A stretch of DNA of 12,500 bases, taken from positions 10,001 to 22,500 of the forward strand of contig VIGQ01002197.1 of assembly GCA_009663005.1 (NCBI GenBank), given 5' to 3'. The first letter of the stretch is position 1, and every line of letters begins with the position of its first letter. This document shows positions 1 to 7,149 of this stretch, one piece after another. The DNA comes from Actinidia chinensis. Taxonomy: Eukaryota; Streptophyta; Magnoliopsida; Ericales; Actinidiaceae. The notes under the pieces were generated by a model. The model was not told the origin of the DNA. It did no database searches and saw only the letters and a program-made list of their open reading frames with translations. A program made the translations under genes and the position numbers.

Positions 1-87
1 CTCTCCTTACCATTACCGTAAATGGTAAACGATACCTTAAAACACCGAAAAATTGGGACTAAGGGGGAACAAGAATAAGCTTGGGCT

Positions 88-505
88 GGAATAGCAAATA
101 TGAATATACTCTTTAATAGTCTCACTGTAGAAGAATTTTAGATGTATCCGTATTTTGAGATGCTAAAAGGCAGGCGATTTACTTTACTTGGCACACTCAT
201 AGCACTCATGAAGCACTACAACAAGCCATTAAAATTTGCAAAACTTCAATGGTTGACGACTAGCTTTGAAAATCTTTATATGGATGAGTCGAAACCTTTG
301 GATATATTTTATGCCAAATTGAGTGACATTTATAAAATTCCTAGCTTTAATCTTGGTGAAAGAATCACATAACTCATATTGTTCATAAAATTCTGGGGAG
401 ATCCCTGACCAGATAGATCCAACCTAAAGTTACTACAATAGAAGAAAAGCAAAAATATTGACTTGTTGAAGTTGAATAACTAGTTGAAAATCTTTCGACT
501 TGTGA
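88..505 (+). pseudogene. gag fragment (copia gag/UBN2-like), outer element
   Basis: Capsid-like Gag of the outer element; in the family this protein assembles the cytoplasmic particle. The longest open piece is 142-372 (76 codons). It contains the block LTTSFENLYMDES followed by FYAKLSDI and LGER, the usual order in plant copia Gag: a linker (KLQ.LTT.FE.L.M), a segment ending AKL.DI, then LGE. Upstream, around 91-140, other frames read as the NSK..NILF.SL...EF block. Downstream, 373-505 continues in shifted frames as the IPD..DP, VTTIE-like and LLKVE-like portion. At least two frameshifts and several stops separate these blocks, so no functional product is expected. The start codon is not in the window. 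The family call is firm; the exact boundaries are approximate. Confidence 0.75.
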
Positions 506-1494
506 GTCTAGCTAGTTTTCGTCATCCAGTAATCAAAAGGTATTGCTTTAAAATCTACAAAGGAGGATAAAATGAGACTGATGAGGAACAATAAGAAGAA
601 ATCCTGAAATTTGGTCATTTTCTGGTAGATCGTTTTCGAAAAACTCTTTTGAAAACGAAATTTTAAAAAATTCAACACAACAAACAAGAACATCCAAAAT
701 TCAATAAAAATAATGGGGATTATGAAAAATAATGGCATTAAATGTGAACACAACATCACCGAGAAATATTAAATGTTTATGAAATTGCCAAGAAATGAAG
801 TCATTTACTGCTGAATGTCCTAATAAATTGAAGAAAAATATAAAAAAGTTATGCAGTTACTTGGGTGGGAAGGGGTGGGGGATGATTTCAGATGAATCAT
901 ATTAAAATCTAATGACGACGAAGATTCAGGTAATTATATGGCTTTTATATAGTACATCTGTTCTGTGGAAAACAGACTTTTGAAAAACCAAAGGATCATG
1001 TGTCAGAGACTAAAAGGTAATGATTCTGATCTAACATGCTAATTGGTGATGTTAATGAGGATATTCCACGGTAATTTGATCTTCACTTTGAACCAATAGT
1101 AAATCAAGTTATGGCAGAGAATAACTTTTAAAAATTAAAACTGGCTAGTCTTGGTAAATTAATCAAGGGTTTTGGTCATAAATCGAAAAGTGTGAAAAGA
1201 AAAAATCTAATCGGGTTAAACAGATTGATGATACTCAAGCCTTGATTAAGCAATTGAAAACACATAGAACTACACTTATAAAAATTTATGAATCTGATGT
1301 TTTAGGGTAAGATCTTGGAGAGAAAATAAAGTTCTTGAAGGAAAGTGCTGAGTTAGTTGTCGACTTATGCAAGCCAGGAGACTTTCAGGCTTGAATAGAG
1401 CACAAAAAATTAGATCATATATGTGAACATTCAAAAATCACTCATAATAAGAAGTCTTGGATATGAGGAAACTACTACAAAGATCCATCAGATT
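506..1494 (+). pseudogene. gag C-terminal region with damaged CCHC zinc knuckle, outer element
   Basis: Continuation of Gag. KGIALKSTKED at 536-568 matches the linker that usually follows the capsid part. At 774-818 a nucleic-acid-binding knuckle is recognisable: Cys, Cys and a final Cys with nine residues between the second and third, followed by PNKLKK. It is damaged: the first two Cys are three apart instead of two with an in-frame TGA between them, and the expected His is Ser. An acidic patch SNDDEDSG follows (about 913-936), again typical of this group. From about 1080 to 1494 the translation is lysine/leucine-rich and looks like the coiled tail of these proteins, in several frames. It is interrupted at 1494 by the inner retrotransposon. 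The pieces are too disrupted to encode protein. Confidence 0.65.
1490..1494 (+). repeat. Target-site duplication, left copy (AGATT)
   Basis: AGATT directly precedes the TG of the left LTR (TG at 1495). The same five bases occur at 4074-4078, overlapping the terminal A of the right LTR by one base; the four bases GATT abut both LTRs exactly. Five-base duplications are normal for copia integration. Confidence 0.7.
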
Positions 1495-1690
1495 TGTTAG
1501 AATAAGGATAATAATATATATATATATACTATATATATATAATCTTATTCTGACAGTGTAGATATACGTAGAAAAATAAAGATTGTATATATGAGAAGTA
1601 TTTACAAAGGAAGAGAAGGAGAGTTTATATGACAAACTAAGTTAAGGGTAAAATGACTAATCTAATCCCTAGGGTATTATACATCAAACA
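1495..1690 (-). repeat. 3' LTR of inner copia element
   Basis: On the minus strand the LTR begins TGTTTGATGTATAATACCC (at 1690) and ends CTTATTCTAACA (at 1495), giving the TG...CA ends of copia LTRs. It matches 3905-4074 in order: AATAAGGAT, an AT-rich tract, ATAAAGATTGTATA, TTTACAAAGGAA, GAGTTTATAT, CAAACTAAGTT, CTAGGGTAT and TACATCA. It is 196 bp against 170 bp for the other copy. The difference lies mainly in the (AT)n tract near 1511-1542 and the segment after it. Confidence 0.85.
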
Positions 1691-1705
1691 TCCCACCATC
1701 AAATT
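1691..1705 (-). other. Polypurine tract (PPT) of inner element
   Basis: Read on the minus strand this is AATTTGATGGTGGGA directly against the TG of the 3' LTR. It is the expected site and composition for plus-strand DNA priming in copia elements, although short and interrupted by T. It follows the end of the pol remnant closely, as usual. Confidence 0.65.
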
Positions 1706-2603
1706 CAAGGGGGTTTGCAGAGACCAATTGAGTTTGGTGACGAGAGCTCAAAAGACCATGTAAGAGAGATTTATGAAATATCAGCTGTCTGGTCGGCGGA
1801 AGAAACAGAAGAAGATGAACCATTCAGTGAACCACATGCTGTGATAAAGTAACAGTCAATCTCATATGTTAGTAGTACTATCATGAAAACATCATTGTTG
1901 AGTCATCAATATGGCACTACGATTATCACATGAATACACGTAGCCCCAGAATGGATTGACAGCCATGTCCTGAATACGCCATCCGAAGCCAGAGAGCTCC
2001 TATGTGGTGTCCAGCAGAGCACGATAACTCATCCTCAGTGCTATGATACGAGCAACAAGAGTCTGGCTTCTACTACAGCCCAAGAGATGAGGGAGCGCCT
2101 AAGAAGAAGAAAAGCCGATGGTAGAATATCGATCCTTAGGATCCCCAGCCCAATCAGTATCAGATAGGCATAGAGCTGAGGATGACTGAATGTAAAAATG
2201 TAGACCATTAAAGAGGTTTCCCTTGACCTAACCGGAGGATGCGAAATACGACAGCATAATGAGTGGAGCGAGGTCAGACATGAACTGACTGACAAGATGA
2301 ATATCATGAGCATTTCAGTACGAGTGACAGTCCGATAAATTCAGCTGCCAACGAGCTGTCTAATAGGGTAGTATCAATAGCAGGTCTCCATCAAGAGAAG
2401 TAAGGCGAGCATTAGCCTCTAGAGGGGTAGAGACAGTCTGACAATCTGAAAGTCCACACGGGTAAGAGATCGAGGTCACTCTTGCTCTAGTAAGAGATAT
2501 CCGTAGAGCCAAATGAAACTTCAAGACAAGAAGTAGCTCACGGGCTCAAGATCTTCATCTCAAAGTGACGATTAAAGAAATCTTTGAGCTCAGAGATACG
2601 CAT
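1706..2603 (-). pseudogene. Terminal reverse transcriptase and RNase H remnant of copia pol
   Basis: Reading minus-strand frames from 2603 downward, the copia pol C-terminus appears in order: ELKDFFNRHFEMK (about 2547-2590), a YFL.LEV-like piece, a PLEANARL-like block, RQLVGS (about 2345-2365), an LRILRY-like segment (in frame here as CRISHPPVR), then the RNase H domain. Its metal-binding positions are visible: Asp in the DWAG-like block (about 2143-2166), Glu in STEDE (about 2028-2040), Asp in CDNRSAI (1910-1930). After that come an EIDC-like piece near 1840-1867 and ADI near 1769-1786, the usual end of the polyprotein. The blocks lie in different frames, so it is broken. RT catalytic residues (YVDD) and everything upstream are missing. 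Family assignment is secure. Confidence 0.85.
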
Positions 2604-3279
2604 GAACAAGCCAAGACAAGTCTCTTTAGATAACAGCTTTAGAGATAGCCTGCTCCAATGTAGGAAGAGGAATGGCGATGAAGGAGGGAGGCTCGAACCC
2701 CCAAACAAAACACCAGGCTCATCTATATCAGAGAGCCCCATAAGAAACAGAATAAGACGATGCTGATCGCTATAGGGGAAAATAAGTATAATCACCAGCA
2801 CAGACGAATAACCACTTGGGCTCGGAGGAGTCAATTTATCCCTATAGAATTATCTGAGGCAAGAAATGCACTGATCTACTGTCCAGGTCCTGTCTCTGTC
2901 GGCATAGGAGTCATAAGCTGATACTGACAAGCTAATCAGCATAGTATTTTGGTAGGGCTAGCAAATCCCAAATGGCATGGGCAGTGTCAAATTGGGGGGG
3001 GGGGGGGGGCCTCAAACTGTAGACTGATAGAAGGTATAGAATTATTATCGGATCCCCGTGGATAATCTGATGATTTTTACTACCCATTCTTCCAATCGAA
3101 CATTACTCAGTAGGCGTCTCAGTAGGCACCCTGAGTCGGTGCTGAAATATCACCCATAACGTAACGCCAAGTTTCTTCCTTTGAGAAAACTGGACATCGC
3201 TTAAGACCATGGTATTAATTGAGACCGTCCAGAATGATAATAATATGTCAGCAACTTCAGATTTACCATAATGATCCAT
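2604..3279 (-). pseudogene. gag remnant of inner copia element, fused in frame to pol end
   Basis: Candidate start ATG at 3277-3279 on the minus strand. The order matches a copia Gag: an N-terminal block with SQRKKLGVTLW (about 3155-3195, corresponding to the usual GR.LW), MGDIS-like, EWDSKN-like, HAIWD-like (near 2960), then QHRLILFLMGL (about 2735-2765) and a SEET-like end SKETCLGL. The last blocks lie in one open frame, 2538-2834 (98 codons), whose residues 1-77 are Gag and residues from about 80 onward are the RT end. The deletion joint near 2600 is thus in frame. A run of 16 C (minus strand) at 2994-3009 interrupts Gag between two conserved blocks. No zinc knuckle remains; in related elements it lies downstream of the deletion start. 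Frameshifts elsewhere make it a pseudogene unless they are sequencing errors. Confidence 0.8.
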
Positions 3280-3891
3280 CTAAGCGCACAAATTATCCCA
3301 ATCGTAGAGAAAATAATAAAAAATAGTGCAAATAGCAACTAACAATAGTAACGAGGAGAAATAGTCAAAAATCGAGTGGTGGGCGAAAACGATCAGAAGA
3401 CACAAATTAATCAATAACTGAACCGGAAGCCAAGATGAAGAATGCAAACTCCGAGGGTCTAAACTGTCAAAAATCATACAAATTTTCTTTCTTCTGCCAA
3501 ATTAAAGATCAAAGAGTGATTCAGGCAGGGCCAAGACTGTAATTACCAGTGCGGCTGCATCACACAATGCAAGGCTGACTCACTGATAGGGCTGACGTCA
3601 CAGTCGCTAGGTGCTGACGTCACAGATCGCATTGATGACATCCCGGATGACGTCAACCGAGCTGTCGGCGCGTGTAGGCATCTGGCAGCGCGTGGAGGCC
3701 GTGGGAGGAGCGCGCGGAGGGACTCTTCCGCGCTGTTTTTGAGTTCAATGAACTTAGGATTGCACGAGGACACATGGTGTTTCAAAAATCAGATTGGAAC
3801 ATATTTCTCGTTCAAAGAACAGAAATCAGCAAGTTAACGAAAACATACGAGAGGTAAAGAAAAGTCAAATCAGAAAGAGGTAGAACACTAT
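3280..3891 (-). other. 5' leader of inner element
   Basis: About 610 bp between the PBS and the candidate gag start. Two open stretches of 65 and 80 codons lie here (3280-3477 and 3543-3785, minus) but neither resembles retroelement protein. The segment 3590-3740 is much richer in G+C and CpG than its surroundings and contains three TGACGTCA palindromes. Leaders of this kind carry packaging and dimerisation signals, but none can be recognised from sequence alone. Confidence 0.6.
3593..3655. promoter_or_regulatory. Cluster of three TGACGTCA (bZIP/CRE-like) palindromes
   Basis: Perfect TGACGTCA at 3593-3600, 3615-3622 and 3648-3655. The first two lie in identical 13-bp contexts (GCTGACGTCACAG). 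Spacings are 22 and 33 bp, both multiples of about one helical turn. TGACGTCA is the core bound by plant TGA-type and other bZIP factors. Its role here, downstream of the 5' LTR, is an inference. Confidence 0.5.
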
Positions 3892-3904
3892 GGCTCTGAT
3901 ACCA
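3892..3904 (-). other. Primer-binding site for initiator tRNA-Met
   Basis: On the minus strand TGGTATCAGAGCC lies directly inside the 5' LTR end. TGGTATCAGAGC complements the 3' end of plant initiator tRNA-Met and is the standard copia PBS. It fixes the element's orientation as minus strand. Confidence 0.93.
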
Positions 3905-4074
3905 TTTAAAATAAGATAATATATATATCTATATATTTTTTGCTGAGATGTAAGAGCATGAGAAGATAAAGATTGTATAGTACAGAAGTTGTTTACAAAG
4001 GAAAGAGGAGAGTTTATATACACAAACTAAGTTTAGGTAAAATGTAATCTATCCTAGGGTATGTATACATCACA
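3905..4074 (-). repeat. 5' LTR of inner copia element
   Basis: Partner of 1495-1690 in the same orientation. On the minus strand it begins TGTGATGTATACATACCC and ends CTTATTTTAAA next to the PBS; the terminal CA seen in the other copy is degraded to AA. Shared blocks include ATAAAGATTGTATA, TTTACAAAGGAA and GAGTTTATAT. Confidence 0.87.
4013..4020 (-). promoter_or_regulatory. Candidate TATA box in 5' LTR
   Basis: The minus strand reads TATATAAACTCTCC here, about 55 bp inside the LTR. The same TATAAA is conserved in the other LTR at 1624-1629, which argues for a functional element, probably the Pol II promoter of the retrotransposon. Confidence 0.45.
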
Positions 4075-4078
4075 GATT
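4074..4078 (+). repeat. Target-site duplication, right copy (AGATT)
   Basis: Pairs with 1490-1494. Its first base coincides with the last base of the LTR, so either one base was lost at the joint or the duplication reads as four bases (GATT). The host gag sequence resumes immediately afterwards. Confidence 0.68.
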
Positions 4079-4520
4079 AAATTCGTTCAAGAGCAAGACA
4101 AGAGGTACACAACAATTAATTAGAAATTCAAAGAATACCCAAGTTGTTAAACAGGTAAATCCGCAGGTATGTATCTTCCAATTCTGGGAATTCTGTTATG
4201 AAGGGTCGAACGTTCGACATTCGAACGCCTCTGTCCACATTTGAAGCTAGACCGAAAAGTCCATATAATTCAGATTTGTTCTTTTCTGTCATCATTGTGG
4301 GATTGTAAGACCTATCAGGCCTAATGCAATATGGCTCTAAAAATTACAAATTATCATGTATTCATATTCTAGAAGCCTGAAAATAATTTGGCAATATTCA
4401 AATCAAAAAATTACGTATTTAAATTAAATTAATCTAAAACAACATGTTTTCTAATAACAAAATTAAGGCTATTTGGATTAGAAAATCTGATTTGAATGCA
4501 TACATACCCTTAGAGAACTT
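4079..4520 (+). pseudogene. Gag-Pol junction remnant with second zinc knuckle, outer element
   Basis: Continuation of the outer element's gag beyond the nested insertion. Counting one copy of the target duplication, a single frame is open across the insertion point and continues as KFVQEQDKR. Around 4287-4328 the translation gives CHHCGIV..IRPN, a second knuckle (C-x2-C with GHIRP-like follow-up) whose His reads Pro and whose last Cys is lost unless a one-base shift is allowed. At about 4470-4500 IWIRKSDLN matches the block that usually precedes the aspartic protease in this copia group. The DSG protease motif itself is not found. Several stops and frameshifts are present. Confidence 0.55.
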
Positions 4521-5587
4521 GTAGGGGTTGACTGTCAAGAATAAAAGTATGTATAATACATATCATAGGTGGTTCCGACGATTATTGTTTTTCCTATGGC
4601 TATGATCACTCTTCTTGGTTGTAATTTTTTTTTTGTAAGAATAAAAAAAAAATTCAAAAGATTTTTTTTATCTCGCATATTTATGGGATATGTACCTTGG
4701 AAATTTTGAATTTGTTAGGATAACGTTGCATGACATCAATTTTTAGATTTTTTCAACCTTTTATACATTGTGATTAAAGTTGAACCATAGTCAAGCTTTA
4801 CGCGGAGCACACTGGTACGCCAGATTGGCGTGAACGATTAGTGTGATTTGTTGTTTAGTTTGAATATGTCACATTTCTTCTTGAAGTTATTCTTATACTA
4901 AGATTGAACCATATAAAGTGTATATCCCTTATTATTTCAAACCATGGGTGTTCAAACCAGGAAAAATATTATGCATGATGGCAAGAGCTCCTATGTGACA
5001 TATATATGTTTTACTATATCACCATCATAGAGTGGAAAGCATTCAAAATATGCAATAAAAAACAGAGCATATTCAAAGAATAATAACCATAAACTCCTAA
5101 ATGCCTGTGTAGATCTTGTGGGGAGTTTACACTTCCATCACAAATAGTTGACTTTAAGAATTTGATGGACTGGAATTTTGAATAATCTTATTAACCTCTT
5201 ATCTCTTCAGTGCCTGTTCATATCCACTACATTTTTTCGAGTTTCACCGAGACACATTATACATATTGAAGATATTTGCACATGTGACAAAGTTGTTTAA
5301 ATCCCTTTACATTATGGAATGTAAATTTTTAGCTCTAACCAATTGTTGTCTTCATGTGTCGTATAGAGTCCCTAATGTGTCTACTAGACACTTTTTCTTA
5401 TGAACTCTTGGGTTTTATTATAAACGATCAAATGAAATTCCTATCCCCCTTATATTTTTGCTTTTGGTTTTCTTTCTTATGAGGAAATCTTGTTGGATTT
5501 TATTGGACATCATCTCCTCTATTGATTTTGAGGTGTCATTTTATTATATCCTTTTACCCCGTCATATTTACTTTGTCAATTCATAAC
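4521..5587 (+). other. 3' region of outer element, no coding signal
   Basis: About 1.07 kb, AT-rich, with stops in all frames. I find no protease, integrase, RT or RNase H motif. The last 250 bp lead into the purine tracts with a TTTGTCAATTCATAACAAAA lead-in, as in the long 3' untranslated part of Sireviruses. The missing pol core implies a deletion inside 4521-5340, but I cannot place its ends. Confidence 0.4.
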
Positions 5588-5620
5588 AAAAGGGGAGAGA
5601 AATCATGTGAGGGGGAGAGA
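5588..5620 (+). other. Duplicated polypurine tracts upstream of 3' LTR
   Basis: AAAAGGGGAGAGAAA at 5588-5602 and GAGGGGGAGAGA at 5609-5620, separated by six bases. Multiple PPT-like tracts ahead of the one adjoining the LTR are a known Sirevirus hallmark. They lie about 310 bp before the LTR. Confidence 0.6.
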
Positions 5621-5920
5621 TATGAGCGTATACATATATATTTGATTTTTAATGTTACATTTATCAACTATAAGGAATATTTTAGAGTAAGGAAGTAATT
5701 TAGAATAATTTTTATTCATTTATATTTATATATATATATCTTCTCCACAATGTGTTTTGATATATTTACTTGCGATGTGGTGCAAATTAATTACAGGTTG
5801 ACATATTGCAAATATTGTTTGAAACGCCGACTTAAGTCAATTGTTTATAGTTCAATTTTTGTCGAGTCATTATTTTCTCCCGTATTTGTTATTTTTTAGT
5901 GTTTTGTTATAGGAATTGTT

Positions 5921-5930
5921 AGAGGGGAGA
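5921..5930 (+). other. Polypurine tract adjoining 3' LTR of outer element
   Basis: AGAGGGGAGA followed by T and then TGATAGG. GGGGAGATTG is the classical copia PPT/LTR junction, so this sets the LTR start at 5932. Confidence 0.75.
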
Positions 5931-6054
5931 TTGATAGGTTTTTTAGATTGGCTAATTCTAAACAAAACACTTTGGGTGTAATTCCAATAACTTAGGTCAC
6001 GTCCCGAGCTATAGGAATGAACCTGGTGCGGAAGAATGAAAATTACATCAATGG

Positions 6055-6158
6055 TTCGAACCTGTTCGAACTTAGATATGGTTCGAATCCAGGTGTTCGA
6101 ACCCTTAAAAAGAGGTGTTCGACCCTCTGGCATTCGAAACCAATTGTCGGGCGTTCGA
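6055..6158. repeat. TTCGA motif cluster inside LTR
   Basis: Seven TTCGA in 104 bp, at 6055, 6065, 6082, 6096, 6118, 6133 and 6154. Five are the palindrome TTCGAA, mostly in the context (G/T)GTTCGAAC. Spacing is irregular (10-22 bp), so this is a motif cluster and not a tandem repeat. Confidence 0.7.
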
Positions 6159-6405
6159 CCCTGTTCCCCAGAGTTTTAACAATTTTAAGAGTTCTAACCT
6201 ACATGATTGAGATATATCTACTTCAGCAATTAATGCTCGTGGAAGACTCTTGTTGTATCTCCAGAATATATACATATATGAGCCTCTCAACGCAAATAAT
6301 CGAGGCACATTTTTAGACTAATGCTATGTTCTTAGACCAGGATGCGGTTTATGATCTAGAGTGCAAATTCTCTAAACAACAACCATCACAGCACATACTA
6401 GGCTT

Positions 6406-6475
6406 TTGGAGGCGTCCACATCAATCAACAAGTTCTTGGAAGGCGTCCGAGACAACGAAAGCTTGGAAGGCGTCC
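6406..6475 (+). repeat. Three spaced copies of TTGGAAGGCGTCC in LTR
   Basis: TTGGAGGCGTCC at 6406-6417 and TTGGAAGGCGTCC at 6436-6448 and 6463-6475, with start-to-start distances of 30 and 27 bp. A short tandem array or transcription-factor site cluster within the LTR. Confidence 0.6.
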
Positions 6476-6602
6476 AAAGCAAGCGCAACGGCTATTTCCA
6501 CGGAGAACGCTGAATTCGTGGATTCTAGAGATCGATTCAGAGGCGTGATGTTATTTAATTTTTGCGCAATCCAAGTATCCGAACGCTAATAACAACTTTT
6601 CA

Positions 6603-6790
6603 GAATGAAAAAGTAAAACTGAATGGTTATTTAATAGGGTGTGGATATTTTTATATGGTCACATCATAAAAATCATCTTCAGGTTTTTAAATCTATTGAA
6701 GAGGTCTCAAAACAACTTTCTATCATATGTTGTATAAACGGAGGCATAAATTGGGCGAAACGTTTCACTCCAAGGCATCAACCTCCGTTT
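6603..6790 (+). repeat. Direct repeat, copy 1 (partner 12035-12500)
   Basis: Two blocks match the end of the window: GAAAAAGTAAAACTGAATGG with the following ~12 bp (compare about 12048-12078), and 6664-6778 (compare about 12380-12497), which includes TCAAAACAACTTTCTATCA and TTTCACTCCAAGGCA. About 300 bp of copy 2 between the blocks is absent here. Copy 1 starts just outside the outer element's LTR. Its frame is broken compared with copy 2. The repeat family is not recognised. Confidence 0.65.
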
Positions 6791-7149
6791 AATGCCTAAA
6801 ATTCCTACAAAAGTTTGAAAATTAGGGTTCTTTTCCAAATTAAGATAATCCTGTCAAATGTAAGGACTAACTGGACACTAAATCTGATAGTATCAGTATT
6901 AATAGACGCAATTGATCGCCTAGGATTAAGTATAGACATAAATACAAATAGTTAGGAGATAAAAATAAAAATAATCTTCTGTTTTGTGAATGTGCACTGT
7001 GTAGTAACTACATATACGTACATCCACTGAAACGCGTCCGATCCATCCTCCGAAACCGTCTGATCTGAACATATACGTTTACTGGTCGGTTTCAAGTTAG
7101 AATCGGTCGGGTCGGGTGAGAAACTAAAATCACAATAGCGGGTCTACCC
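6791..7149. other. Unannotated intergenic stretch
   Basis: I see no conserved reading frame, repeat or RNA gene. Base composition shifts from AT-rich to a GC-richer part at 7020-7150 (for example TCGGTCGGGTCGGGT at 7095-7110) leading into the pyrimidine-rich array. It could be promoter-proximal DNA of an unrecognised transcript, but nothing proves this. Confidence 0.4.

Larger units (their letters stand above)
1495..4074 (-). mobile_element. Non-autonomous Ty1/copia retrotransposon (gag joined to RT end/RNase H), nested
   Basis: A 2.58-kb minus-strand element with all the cis parts: LTRs at 3905-4074 (5') and 1495-1690 (3'), a tRNA-Met PBS at 3892-3904, a leader, gag, the terminal part of pol, a PPT at 1691-1705, and an AGATT target duplication. 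The coding part goes from gag directly to the last portion of reverse transcriptase near 2600. The rest of gag, protease, integrase and most of RT are absent, so about 2.5-3 kb of a usual copia interior is missing. It could move only with proteins from a relative. The LTRs still align along their whole length but differ by many small indels; with the homopolymer problems here, age cannot be judged from this. It is inserted in the gag of the outer element in opposite orientation. Confidence 0.88.
1..6594 (+). mobile_element. Decayed Sirevirus-like Ty1/copia retrotransposon, 5' end outside window
   Basis: Plus-strand copia element interrupted by the insertion at 1495-4074. In order I see a copia gag (retrotransposon gag/UBN2 type), a CCHC knuckle near 774-818, a second knuckle near 4287-4328, a 3' region without coding signal, repeated purine tracts at 5588-5620 and 5921-5930, and an LTR start TGATAGG at 5932. 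Several polypurine tracts before the 3' LTR and a gag of this kind are known of the plant-only Sirevirus lineage of copia; placing it there is an inference. The 5' LTR, PBS and start of gag lie left of the window. Only about 1.1 kb separates the last gag/pol-like block (4520) from the purine tracts, too short for protease, integrase, RT and RNase H, so the element is deleted or non-autonomous. Frameshifts and stops are numerous. Confidence 0.75.
5932..6594 (+). repeat. 3' LTR of outer Sirevirus-like element
   Basis: It starts TGATAGG directly after the PPT and continues with GGCTAATTC and TTTGGGTGTAATTCC, blocks familiar from copia LTR starts. The end is less certain: AATAACA at 6588-6594 gives a CA terminus, and TTTTCA at 6597-6602 is an alternative. 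The flank changes to a different repeat at about 6603, which agrees with either. Length about 660-670 bp. The segments 6017-6316, 6326-6589 and 5870-6133 (minus) are open but look like chance ORFs in LTR sequence. The partner LTR is outside the window. Confidence 0.65.

Noticed and set aside
508..759. 83-codon minus-strand hydrophobic ORF.
   Set aside because: It is antisense to the outer element's gag, whose conserved blocks are on the plus strand.
1511..1542. AT dinucleotide tract considered as a separate microsatellite locus or cruciform.
   Set aside because: It belongs to the inner element's LTR and has a shorter counterpart in the other LTR at the same place.
2584..2766. 60-codon plus-strand ORF.
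   Set aside because: It is antisense to the inner element's Gag/RT joint, which carries the recognisable motifs.
3543..3785. 80-codon minus-strand ORF in the inner element's leader.
   Set aside because: It lies between PBS and gag, resembles no retroelement protein, and is explained by the locally high GC content lowering stop frequency.
6078..6090. GGTTCGAATCC matches a tRNA/SINE B box.
   Set aside because: It is one of seven TTCGA words in the LTR cluster. No A box at a suitable distance upstream and no cloverleaf can be drawn.
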